NCBI GenBank assembly: GCA_015680685.1
Contig: MNCI01006587.1
Location: 262,828 to 326,827 of the forward strand
DNA length: 64,000 nt
Direction of reading: 5' to 3'
Source: Gnetum montanum
Lineage: Eukaryota > Streptophyta > Gnetopsida > Gnetales > Gnetaceae
Made by a program: the position numbers and the translations under genes. A model generated the notes under the pieces. That model saw only the letters and a program-made list of their open reading frames with translations, ran no database searches and had not been told where the DNA came from. The stretch's first letter is position 1, and the number at the start of each line of letters is the position of its first letter. This document shows positions 46,074 to 57,235 of this stretch, piece after piece.

Positions 46074-46092
46074 CTGAATGAAAACTCATCCT

Positions 46093-47291
46093 TGAGTTCC
46101 TTACAATAATATCAGGTAGGTATGGAATTATTGAGGGAAATGGAACTAATGGGATGACATGTGAACGAATCATGATTACAAGACTTGACAAAACTGGTGT
46201 TCATGACAATAAGGGTGAACACCTTATTACAAGGACATCAAGCCTTTGTTGGCAACTAAGAAAGAGAGAGAAAGAAAGAAGTGTTGCTACTGCCAACGCG
46301 AAGATTGCACCTTCGTTGTCCATCCCTAAGCGCATCATCGATCTTGCTCCTTGCATAGCTACTTCAACGCTGCTCCATTCCAAATGTTTGCTCTAGATCC
46401 AGTCCGTTGTTGCATGTCCGCCATCTGCACCCACAACGCAATCATATATTAGCAAGGGTGATTGAATCATCATGTATTTGATACCTTGCTTCGGTGTAGG
46501 TCCGTTGGCTAGGTTGTGGTATGGCTGATATGGATCTGGGAATATNCTTTGGGGAGGACCCATTGACATTCCTATTTGGAGCATTAGTTAAATTTTTTCC
46601 CTTAACATTTTGTAATTAATTTTATTTTTTTCTTTTCCATCTTGACATCCCTTTCATCGATGTCGTAGTTGTCATTTTTTATCTATCTTTCTTACTCATT
46701 CTCTTTCTCCATTCTAACGCTACCGGAGGTTCGCGATTAGTCATGGGGGTACGGGGCCTGGTTTTTTCGATTTTCTCCTAGCCCCCAAAATTTTTGATTT
46801 TCTTCCTAACCCCTACACCCTCAGTAGTCATCAGTCACATATTCCCAGATCCATATCAGCCATACCACAACCTAGCCAACGGACCTACACCGAAGCAAGG
46901 TATCAAATACATGATGATTCAATCACCCTTGCTAATATATGATTGCGTTGTGGGTGCAGATGGCGGACATGCAACAACGGACTGGATCTAGAGCAAACAT
47001 TTGGAATGGAGCAGCGTTGAAGTAGCTATGCAAGGAGCAAGATCGATGATGCGCTTAGGGATGGACAACGAAGGTGCAATCTTCGCGTTGGCAGTAGCAA
47101 CACTTCTTTCTTTCTCTCTCTTTCTTAGTTGCCAACAAAGGCTTGATGTCCTTGTAATAAGGTGTTCACCCTTATTGTCATGAACACCAGTTTTGTCAAG
47201 TCTTGTAATCATGATTCGTTCACATGTCATCCCATTAGTTCCATTTCCCTCAATAATTCCATACCTACCTGATATTATTGTAAGGAACTCA
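46093..47291. other. perfect 453-bp inverted repeat, probable misplaced contig
   Basis: 46093-46545 and 46839-47291 are exact reverse complements, and the segment 46547-47291 is bounded by single Ns at 46546 and 47292. Reversing 46547-47291 makes it overlap the left arm completely and continue with GTGTAGGGGTTAGGAA, colinear with element 1 at 18635. So the inner contig was most likely placed backwards; the repeat is not biological. Confidence 0.85.
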
Positions 47292-47292
47292 N

Positions 47293-48180
47293 CTTTTGAC
47301 GAAACAAAGGAAAGAATGGGAAGTGAGAAGGGCCTTAGTTAGAGGGAACACTTTGGGTTCCATAACCAGTGCTTGTAGCCCACATTTATTCATTTAAGGG
47401 GTGTGCTTTAAATTCTCACTTGGTTTTTTTTTTGTTTTGTTTTTTTGTTTGTTTGTTCTGTGTTTTTATGCGTGAGAACCACACCATGCAAAGACTTCTT
47501 ATTTTTATTGTCTCAACTTCCGATAATTGGGTAACATCGAAACGACAAGAAAACTTAAGAAGAAACATTCAAGCACCCAAGAGAATGACCAACACAAAAG
47601 CATCAAGTTCCCTTGAAGTCACACCCTTTTCAATCCTTGAGTCCTTCCTTAGTTTGAGAAATGCCCAGTCACTGATTCGTTTAAATTCATATTAAGAAGG
47701 GGATTGTACATTTCCAAGCTGAGAGAAACCATAGAACTTGGTGGATGGATGGATGAAGTGGTCTCATTGCCTGCCATATCAAAAGAAACATACCTTAGTA
47801 TCAACGTTGTGACTTAAAGGTAAAAACCAAACATTAGCAATCAATATGAAAACAGTTCATACCATCATGGAGAACGCTTATTATGGGACAAACTTATAGG
47901 GTGGATCACACACACACACACAAAAAATGGAAAAAGTATAACGATGTTGTAAAACAAAAACTATAAAAGTTAAAGAAAGTTGTAAAACAAAAACTTAGAA
48001 AAGTTAAAGAAATTTGTAAAACAAAAATTAGAAAAGTTAAAGAAATTTGTAAAACAAAAGCGTTTTAAAACAAAAAAATGTAAAAAAAAACTTAAAAGAA
48101 CTATGGGCCCCATATGATTAGCATAGGTGGCCATCTCCCCCATGACTGAGTTGTAATGGAGAGATCCGAAATAATGAGCG
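47293..48180 (-). mobile_element. 3' untranslated region of Athila-like element 2
   Basis: It is colinear with 19310-20108 of element 1. It includes a CA microsatellite (47907-47922) and a tandem array of a 33-34 bp unit TTGTAAAACAAAAACT-AAAAGTTAAAGAAA, units at 47947, 47980, 48014 and 48047. Element 1 has only a short AAAAG-rich stretch here, so the array grew in this copy. Confidence 0.7.
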
Positions 48181-48960
48181 TTTGTTTGAATTTCATAGAA
48201 GTGCCCAACTTCTCCTAATTGATGATCTTAGATTGAGGGGTGGAAGTTGGCAACGCTCATATTTCAATGTATCTATGCCTTCGTTGTTGGCATGGGTTTC
48301 CTTAGTTCGTTTTATGCACATTTTTCTACTCCTTTAAGTAGCTATCAACCATGGGGTGTTTACTACTTCTTGTGTGGTTGCAACATACAGGGATCTTTGG
48401 TTCAAAGTTTTATGGGCACACCTGTTACATGGAGGCATTTCCTCCATGTCATCACCCGATGAATCACTGTATGTGATGCATGGAACTTTCCTCTTCTCGA
48501 TCTTTCTACATATGTTTATCTTGAAAATTTCCAAGGAAAGATCGCGGATCCTAAGGCATGCATCTACTGTACTAAGCCACACCTTTCCCATTATAATTGG
48601 GAAGTCCCCTTCGTTGTTGTTAACTTCGATCACTAGAAAATCAGCTGGGTAAGACTAACCACACACAGTGGTAATGATGTCCTCCACCAATTCCAAGAAA
48701 ATTGTGATGGACTGGTCTGCCAGCTTTAGTTGGATGTTGCTCTTCTTAAGTTGGGGAAGGTTTCAGGCGTGATACATCTCTTGTGAAATTAAGTTGACTC
48801 CGGAACCTGAGTTAAGAAGAGCCCTATGTGGTTTATTTCTAGCGATCTGAAAATAGATTAAGGGATTCCCAAGGTCAGTTAGTTTCCTGGGAAGGTGGCC
48901 TACCTTAATCCAGTCAGTTACGGTATGCGTTAACATAACCGTATGCATTACGCTCTATTG
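48181..48960 (-). pseudogene. protease region of Athila-like element 2
   Basis: ALLNSGSGVNLIS at ~48790-48830 is the active site with Asn in place of Asp (codon AAC for GAC). FPIIMGKVWLSTVDACLRIRD follows. Directly downstream, where element 1 has RT, RNase H and INT, the sequence jumps to the 3' UTR: AAATAATGAG (equivalent to ~20105) is followed at once by the segment equivalent to ~22970. About 2.87 kb of pol is therefore missing. Confidence 0.8.
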
Positions 48961-48964
48961 GACT

Positions 48965-51035
48965 GAAGGGTGCTCTGAAGTGTTAGATGGTGATGGAGGA
49001 GTGTACATGGCCTCAAATGCTTGTTGTTGTGAGAGTTTATCTGGGCTTCTGGTTCTGAAGTAAGGTCTTCTCTTTTTATAGTTGTCAGAACTAGCAGCAG
49101 GTTGGATATTTACAGCTCTTGCAGCGTGACGTTGCTGCGGTTGAGGAGAAAGTTCCCCTTGCATTGTTGGAGCAGGAGTTGTTATGGGAACTACTTGTGG
49201 TGGAAGAGGTGCGGATGGATTAGGAGGATGGTGTGGTTATGGAGTGTCCCCTAGAGGAGAAGGAGTCCTTCTGAAGTACTCCCGAGCTTGGTAGTAATGG
49301 TTGGGGGTTGTGTGACCCATAGAGTCACTTGGAGAAATCGGCTACTGCACATAATAACCATATGGATCAGGCTACCGGTAAGGGTACTATTGTGTTGGCA
49401 GTGGCATCCCCCATGACTGTGGGTATTGCCACTACTGATGCTATCCGATGGGCTGTGGTGGAGTTTCACTTGGATAATACGTTAAGGGTTGGTGGAACTG
49501 CCTTGCGTTACCTTGTGGATAAGGTAACCTACGGGGTGTTTGCTGTTGGTTGAGTCTTGGATTAAGCACGTACACCCCAGACTCCTATAGATGTAATATG
49601 ATGGGGCAACATCCCTTAGGATGGTCATAATGGCAGATCTCACATCCACCATCATCGTCTGAATCAGAATCCTCAGCCACATCGAAGTTAGTGATTTTTC
49701 CCTTACCCTTGTTATGTGTAGGGCCTAAATCTCTCCACTTTTTCTTACCTTTGTCACTACTTTGTTCTACCTTAGACTCTTCTCCAATTTTCAAGACAGT
49801 TTTTATTTTAGAGTCTAAGGAACTCCATACATCGTCTACCTTAGCCACTAATTCTGTTGTTAATTGTTTGATTGGCAAGGTTTTTCAGTTCACCAATTCT
49901 TCAATTGGTGACTCATCCTCTTCATCACAAAACTTCACTTTCTTCTTTCAAAGGGAGGGGTCGTGGTTGTATTCTTCCGCACTTTCCCTTTTGCGTAGCT
50001 CACCCTCTTTGTTTGCTACTTGCTCCAACAAGCTANCATGGCCCGGGCAACAATGTAACAATGTGTAATAGTGGGCCATGGCAGCATCCAAGGGTTTGTG
50101 TGTACCTTGCTTCCAGCCTTGGATCTGCTTACGCAAATTGGACACTCTGGAGTACGTTTGATACTTTTCGTTGAACAGTTCTAGCATCGTACTCCACCTC
50201 CTGATGGTTTCCGATTCTAACGACCGGTACCAGTTCTCTGCTTCTTTAGTGAGTGTCCTTGGGAACAACTTAAGTTTTTGCCACTCATTCTCTATATTTT
50301 GCAAGGCATAGGCATCGTGGAATGCCTGTAATTGATTTTGCGGATCAGCATTGTATCCTCCTTCAAATCGTGGGATATTATTCATGTCTAATCGTTTGAT
50401 TTGGCTATCCTTTAAATGCCTTGTGGGAATCCTAATTGCCTCCATTATGTCAAGCATACTTCTGGTTGCGAGTACGGGCTCGTCATGATTGTCTCTTTCA
50501 TGATGCCTGTGATGTCTACATTGTTCCCTACTCTCCGTACGTCCTTGCCCTTGTCCTCTCTCTCGACATTCCCGTCGAGGTCTTTCTTCTTTCTTACTTT
50601 TATCCTCACCTTTATGTTCATGGTGGTTGTGCCTAGATGTGGAAGGAGAGGATGAGTGATGTGAAGAAGGGGAAAAAGAAGGGGAAGCATCATCATGAAG
50701 ATGTTTCTTGCCTTCTCTTTGGCTGCTACGGCCCCGATCGTGGTGACGATCAAAGTGCCTATCCTTAGCATGAGTGGTTGTTCCCTCTGTGAATAGCTGG
50801 TGTTCACGGGCATCAGAACTAGGGATATGTATCGTTGATCGTAGGTTCTGATACTCATCCTCCTCACCATTGTTAGGAGGGGGAACATCCTTTGCTAAAG
50901 AACCCGTGATAAAGGGTTCCTCATCTCCTATTTTGCTAAGGATGTGCAAGGCCTTGCCCTTCGACCATGTATGTTGGCTCTCCTGCCTTAAGTCTCTCAT
51001 ACTTTGCCAATGTTGGTCCCAAATCTGGATATAAA
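48965..51035 (-). pseudogene. gag of Athila-like element 2, long open frame
   Basis: From about 51030 the frame is open for some 360 codons (to 49948): SKGKALHILSKIGDEEPF, a His/Asp/Ser/Arg-rich linker, MNNIPRFEGGYNADPQNQL, WQKLKLFPRTLTKEAENWY and NLRKQIQGWKQG. At the N at 50036 about 40 residues present in element 1 are missing, so the join there is not seamless. The zinc knuckle CEICHYDHPKGCC follows (49600-49650). The 5' end stops near 51035 at an unrelated sequence, with no 5' LTR. Confidence 0.82.
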
Positions 51036-51249
51036 AAGAGAAGGGTTAGTGTTAGGTTGGTAGTCGATTATCAAACCTTATTAAATTTCATGAATGATTT
51101 CTTTTTTAGATTTTGCAGATGCTAGGGCATTTTCCAGAAGTAATGTGAAATAGTCATAGGGCCCAATTGTTATGGAAAATGATCAAATAAACAAAGAACT
51201 AGGTCTTCATAAAGGCAAATGGTGAAAAAAACTCATGTAGGTGATCCAA
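51036..51249. other. short unidentified stretch
   Basis: Flanks the truncated 5' end of element 2; no recognisable feature. Confidence 0.4.
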
Positions 51250-51297
51250 TTTTGTTGGGAGAAGGCTAGGATAATGATGATGATGATGATGATGATC
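51250..51297 (+). mobile_element. RTE-type LINE 3' end with (GAT)n tail
   Basis: TTTTGTTGGGAGAAGGCTAGG followed by about seven ATG/GAT triplets, the reverse complement of the terminus at 3260-3301. Only the tail end is recognisable. Confidence 0.65.
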
Positions 51298-51415
51298 TAA
51301 TGCTCCAAACATCATAGAAAATTTGGAAGTATAATTCTAAATATGTTCACATTTATTTGAGGTATATTTTTGATATTTACTTTGGCCATGACCTTGGTCA
51401 CAACTTGTAAGCTCA

Positions 51416-52885
51416 TGATAGTCCTTTCTAAAGGACCATGACCTAGTTATGCCTTGTACTAGCCTCATGCCTTATCGAAAAAACCAACTTTTCACTTGTC
51501 GTGACCTCATCACAACTCGTGCCTAGCTCATAATTCATACAAAAAGTTTGACTAAAACCTTACTGTGATGGCCCATGATTGATCATAACTTGTGCTCAAT
51601 AATAACAGAAAAACTAAAACTCTGTCACGATCCTCTTATAATCCCATCATGATTGTTTGCAACTTACACCCTCAATTTTTACCTCATTGTAACTTGCATT
51701 TTGTGAACAACGTTATTAGGTTGAGACCTAGTCATGATCATGTAGAAATATGATGTGACAAAGAAAAATCTATCAATTTCTTAACTTTTTCTAATAAACA
51801 AAAAAAGATACAACACATACACACTATAAGCAAGGGTAGAAAGATCAACAGTGGGTCTATACTATTTTTAGAAGGCTAAGAATATCAATTTGAATCATTC
51901 ACATTACGACTATCTCATATCAAAATAATGCTAATACATGAAACTTCTAGTGAAATAGGAATCTAGAAACATCACATGATATCTACTCAGCCCATTAAAA
52001 GCCCTTGAGAATGCACAATGATTTCAAAACATAGACTATGAGATGAGTAAAGAATCCCACATGAAATATGGTGAATCTATTGAAATTTAAAGTTTGGAAA
52101 ACAAGGTTGAAAAATGCTTTTCATGAGGTTTTGGATTCTTCAAAATGTAGTGGAATCCTCGTTGATCACAACTTACTTAACACCAGCTTCCCAAGATCCC
52201 AAGAATTAGAAAAATTAGTTGAGATTAGGTAGAAAATGGTAGAAAATAAGAAATTAAGATGCATGCAATTAAGAATGAGAAAGGTGGACAATGTATTATG
52301 TTTTTATTATATTAACCTTTATAAATATTTTTATTTTTACTTTCCGTTTTACAAATTTTCCTATGAATTTTCTTATCTCCAAGTAATATTGAGGGACCCA
52401 TGTACAACAACATGTTTACAAGACATCCAATCCAAATATTGATCAAATCTAATAACATCATAAACTATCCATCGCATAACTATGAGACTATATGAATATT
52501 ATAACTCATGTCAACTAGCCATACTATATGAACATGCATAACATGCTAAGTACCATGTTTCCATAATATAACCAGGCAAGAAACATTGATACCATCCTCA
52601 TAATGCATAATCATAGCACATGGTTAAGAGTCATACTTGCCTAATATTTAGTCTTCTCCTGCCACTCTTATCACTTGTTAGTCATGCACTTATTACTACA
52701 AATCGAAAAAGATTAATGTGTATAATCATTATATCATGATCAACTATGCATAATATCATAAGATATTAGAGGATCTATCATTAAAATAATACATCTAACT
52801 AGGCAATCTCATAATTTCTAATTGATTCTATATAGAGGTTGTAAACATAACACAATATCATGAGGTCCTACAAAGAGGGGTTACA
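51416..52885 (-). mobile_element. 3' LTR of a chromovirus, ~1.47 kb
   Basis: It is similar along its length to 55342-56799: both start TGATA, both have CCATGACCTAG near the left, CTTGTGCTCAA-AATAACA, a common TCTTCAAAA-TTGAAxxAATTC block and a common right end. In element sense the LTR begins TGTAACCCCTC at 52885. The two copies are diverged, so the insertion is old. Confidence 0.75.
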
Positions 52886-55341
52886 CTCTTGCCCACTCAA
52901 AAATATTTTTCCTAGAAAAGATATCTAGATACATTAATGATATATTAAACTATGCCTCCCATGTAGCCTCCTAGGTTTCATTCTAGTTCCATAGTATCTT
53001 CACCATAGGTATTGTTCTACTATGAATGTGTTAAACCATCCTATCTATAATCTACACTAACTACTCCACATATGTAGCATTAGGCTATAATAGTAGCCTT
53101 GTCCAATCTATCACATGATGATTATTGGGTACATATTTGTGCAACATGGATACATGGAGTACGTCCTAGACTTCTATCAATTATGGAGGTAAAGATAATT
53201 TGTAAGTCATCCTACTATCCCTCTCCAATATCTCAAATGGTCCAATATACCTAGGTGCAAAATTCCCATTTTAGCTAAATCTCATGAAGTCCTTCAAGAG
53301 TAACTCTCATAGAAATTCTCAATCAGTAATAGCCAACTCTAATGGTCTTCTATGATTATTGGAATAGGATGTTGTTCTATATTGTACTTCCCTAAATTGA
53401 TCTTGAATCATCCCAATCCACTCTGTAGTTTGTAGCATTAGGTCCTTATTCAAATGAGGCCTAATAATAATAATATCTCAACACAATGGACTCTTGCTTT
53501 ACCTTTCATACAATACCTCATATGAAGCTACCCATAAACTCTTTTAATAACTATTATTATAGGAAAACTCTACAAGTGGCAACAACCAATGCTGCCTATC
53601 TTTATACTGCAAGACACATGCTTATATCATGTTCCCAAAATTTAATGTACAAGCTTCATCTATCCATTGGTTTTTAGATGATAGATTAAACTTAGATTAA
53701 ACTTTATATCGATCTTTCTTTGAAACACTATCTAAAATTTGGATATAAAATGAGCATCTCTATCACACAATCTTCTATAGAACACCATGCAATAATATTA
53801 TATTTACTATATACAACCTAGTTGTCTCCTTTATAATAACTATAGTCTAGGTGATTAGAAAATATGTAGGCTTCATCAACAAGTCCACAATCATATAAAT
53901 AGCATTATGACCCTTTGAGTATAAGGCAGCCCAATAATAAGATTCATCTCTATGATCTCCTACTTACGTAGTGGTATGTCATGTGAGTGTATTTAAGCAC
54001 TAGGTCTATGATGCTCTATCTTTATTTTCTAGTATATTAAGTAATAAGAAACATAATCATCAACCTCTCTCTTCATACTAGATTACTAATAAGTATGTCA
54101 GAGGCTCAGTACATTTTCTCACTACCCAAATGCATTTGGTATTTGTTCAAATGCTGCTCATCTAGAAATTGAGACTATATAGCAACCAAAATACATTTGA
54201 TAATCTCTTCAAAGTACATCATCAATTCATTATGATTGGTCCATCAATTGAAACCTATAGTTGTAACTCTCAGCACTAGCTATATTGGTATGATTTTTGC
54301 TTCTATAACTGATCATGAAAATTTGGGTGAATGATGTTGCTAAGCTTACTAGAAACTTTGCTTAATGCATCTATCACTTGGTTAGTCCTTCAAAACTTAT
54401 ACTAGATGGTGAAATCAAATTTTGCTAAGAGCTTAAAAAATATTCTCTACTATAAGTTCAACTATAGTTGACTCATAAAATTCTAGAGACTACTCCCCAT
54501 AGAAGTAATGCTCCCTACTCTAAATGATGAATTGGATACTAAGTATTATGTGATTTTAATTGACAAGAAGCATAAGCCACCAATTATCCATCCTACATCA
54601 ACATGTATCCAAATCCATCTCCAAAAACATTAAACATTATAATGATAGCTTGGTGTGCGGGAAATCAACATTGGAGTAGACACTAATCTCCATTCAACTT
54701 ATCAAAAGCCATCTAACAATCTAAGACAAAAATAAAATTGGTCTCCTTCTTAAACAAATTAGTCAAAGAAAAAGTTATACGTGAGATATGCTTCACAAAA
54801 CTACAATAATATATAGCTAGCTTAAGAAAGCTATGAACCTTTGCTACTAATTATGAAATGAACTAATCCTTGATTAGTGCAATCTTGGCTAGATCCATAA
54901 CAACAACAACCCTAGAAGCCACACACTAGAAACTGAATCTTGGATTTCCCAAAAGAATACTTGGATGAATATGCATATAACTAGTACTTTCATAGGGTCT
55001 ACAACATTATCTGGAAGAGCTCTATATGCATCTACTCATTCAGATGCATAAACATAATCACAACTTGAGGTAAGAAAGGATACAACATGATCTTCATTAG
55101 ATGCATAAATACTATTAGAGCACTTGTTAACTTGAATGGAAGCCTTAGAAACTCATAGGGACTATATCAACTATGGAATACTATCCTTGACACATCCTAC
55201 TCTTTCACTCATACCTACTGTTACGCTAACTTAAGATCAATCTTCAAGAACACACAAGCTTTCCTGAAGTTGATCAAATCAGTCATCAGTATGTAGAATA
55301 TGATACCTAATATTTACTCTAGTTTATTCATAATGCACATG
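52886..55341 (-). pseudogene. chromovirus (Tekay/Del-like) pol remnant: RT, RNase H, INT, chromodomain
   Basis: All frames are shattered by stops, but the order is readable on the minus strand. RT is at 55341-54600 (FRKACVFLKIDLKLA near 55245). RNase H is at 54600-54350, then the integrase core (54000-53600). The GPY-like integrase tail (53560-53100) includes the MGSSYEVLYERQSKSPLCW-type segment. At the end, TIPMVKILWN then ETWEATWEA (52960-53040) is the C-terminal wording of the integrase chromodomain. Gag, PR and the RT N-terminus are absent. Confidence 0.7.
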
Positions 55342-56799
55342 TGATAATTATTTTCAAAGAATCATGACCTAGCTTCCCCTCATATGGGCTTTGCACCTCA
55401 CCTTAAAAATTAGCTTGTTACTCATTACAACTCATGCCTAGCTCATGTCTTATATAAAAAATCTAACTATGACAGCTCCACAACTAATCAAAATTTGTGC
55501 TCAACAATAACAAAAAATTCTAAAATTTTGTCATGATCCCACTTTAATTATTTCATATTGCATCTTGAGTTACAATCCCATCATGATCCATATCCTATGA
55601 AAAGCCCTAGTGTAATTACACCACGACTTGATTGTGACTTATCTATAACTCTTAATCATGTAGAAATATAATGTGATAAAGAAAAATATACTAAGTTCTT
55701 AACTTTAGCTAATAAACCAATCAACATAAAATATACACACATTGCAATTGAGGGTTTAGTGATTAGTAATGGGCCTTTAGTGTTTCCAAAATGATTAATC
55801 AAATGGCCAAGAATACCGATATGAGTCATTCACATCATGATTATTTCATATTAAACTAATGCTAACACATGAAACTTCTAATGAAATAGGAATCTTGAAA
55901 TATACCATGACATATACTCATCCCACCAAAAGCCCATGAGAATACATAATAATGTTAAAATATAGAATAGGAGATGAGAAAGAATCCTACCTAAAATTTG
56001 GTACACCTATTTAAACCTTAAGTATGAAAACCAAGACACCAAAATTCTCTTCATGAGGTCTTAGATCCTTCAAAACTTGAATGAATTCTTCTTGACTATA
56101 GCTATGAGCTTTCTAGTATAATAGGAATCATGAAAATCAACTAAGATTAGGTAGAGAACTAAACAAAAGAAGAAACCAGTATGCATGGGATTGGAAATAA
56201 GAAACATGGAAAATGTATTATATTTCTATTAAATTAACCTATTAAAAATATTTTTATTTTTTATTTTCATTTTACAAAATTCCTAGTAAATTTTCCTATC
56301 CCCAACTAATGTTGGGGGATGCAAGTGCCACAACATGCTCATGGGACATCTAATCTAAATACTGACCAAACCTAGTAACATCACAAACTATCCATCACAT
56401 AACCATGAGACTATATCAACATCATAACTCATGTGAGTTAGTCACATCATATGAACATACATAACACACCAAGCATCATGATCCCATAACATGACTAGCC
56501 AAACAACATTGATACCATATTCATACTACATAATCATAGCACATGGTTAGGAGTTATACCTACCTAATATTTAGTCTCCTACCACCATGCTTATTACTTG
56601 TAAGCCACCAACATTCTGCTATATATCCAGTAAGATTAATGTACATAATCATGGTACAGTAACATAATATCATAAGATCTCAAAAGATATATCATTAAAA
56701 TAAGGTATCTAACTAGATGATTTCATAACTCCCAACCAACTCTATATGCACATTGTAAAAATAACACAATATTGTGGGTTTCTATAATTAGGGATTACA
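55342..56799 (-). mobile_element. 5' LTR of the chromovirus, ~1.46 kb, fused to RT
   Basis: It is the partner of 51416-52885 and begins (element sense) TGTAATCCCTA at 56799. Its left edge abuts RT coding sequence directly, so the leader, gag, PR and RT N-terminus were lost by internal deletion. No primer binding site remains. Confidence 0.72.
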
Positions 56800-56809
56800 C
56801 ATTGTCTAA

Positions 56810-57235
56810 CCTTCTTTGAACATGCTCAAACCATCTAAGTTGTCATTCCTATAATTTATTTAAAATAAAATCCACTCTAAGTATTTCTCTAATGTCTATA
56901 TTATGGAGTTTATTCCTTTTTGTAACATTCAATGTCCATCTAAGCATTTTCATTTCTAACACATTGATTTGTTGTTCATGCCTCTTTATATTGTACAATA
57001 TTTAACATCATGTAAGATAGTAGGCCTAATTACTATGTTGTAAAATTTTTCCGTTAGTTTTATTAGTATTCTTTTATCACATAAAACACCATTAGCTTGT
57101 CTTAATTTTAACCGTCTTGTCTCAAATATATTTCTTATATCCTTATCAATTTCAGCATTTGATTGGAAGATGGGTCCTAGGTAGTAGAACTCTTTGCAAT
57201 GTGAGACTTGTTAGGCTTGAATTGTTACTTCTATT
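56810..57235 (-). pseudogene. RTE-clade LINE, RT C-terminal fragment
   Basis: The minus strand reads KFYNIVIRPTILHDVKYC, then after a stop KRHEQQINVLEMKMLRWTL and LRWFEHVQR at the left end. This order (YRTVIRP, MRMLRW, LRWFGHVQR type) is the conserved end of RT in plant RTE LINEs. It is broken by several stops. It lies immediately beside the chromovirus LTR. Confidence 0.75.

Noticed and set aside
46154-47230. A pair of identical proteins in opposite orientation, or a long MITE/foldback element
   Set aside because: The arms are exactly identical, end at Ns and are explained by one contig placed in reverse.
51005-51035. Splice acceptor and intron at the 5' end of the element 2 gag
   Set aside because: A pyrimidine tract ending in CCAG precedes ATTTGGGAC on the minus strand, but element 1 has no counterpart and no donor is seen; a truncation break is simpler.
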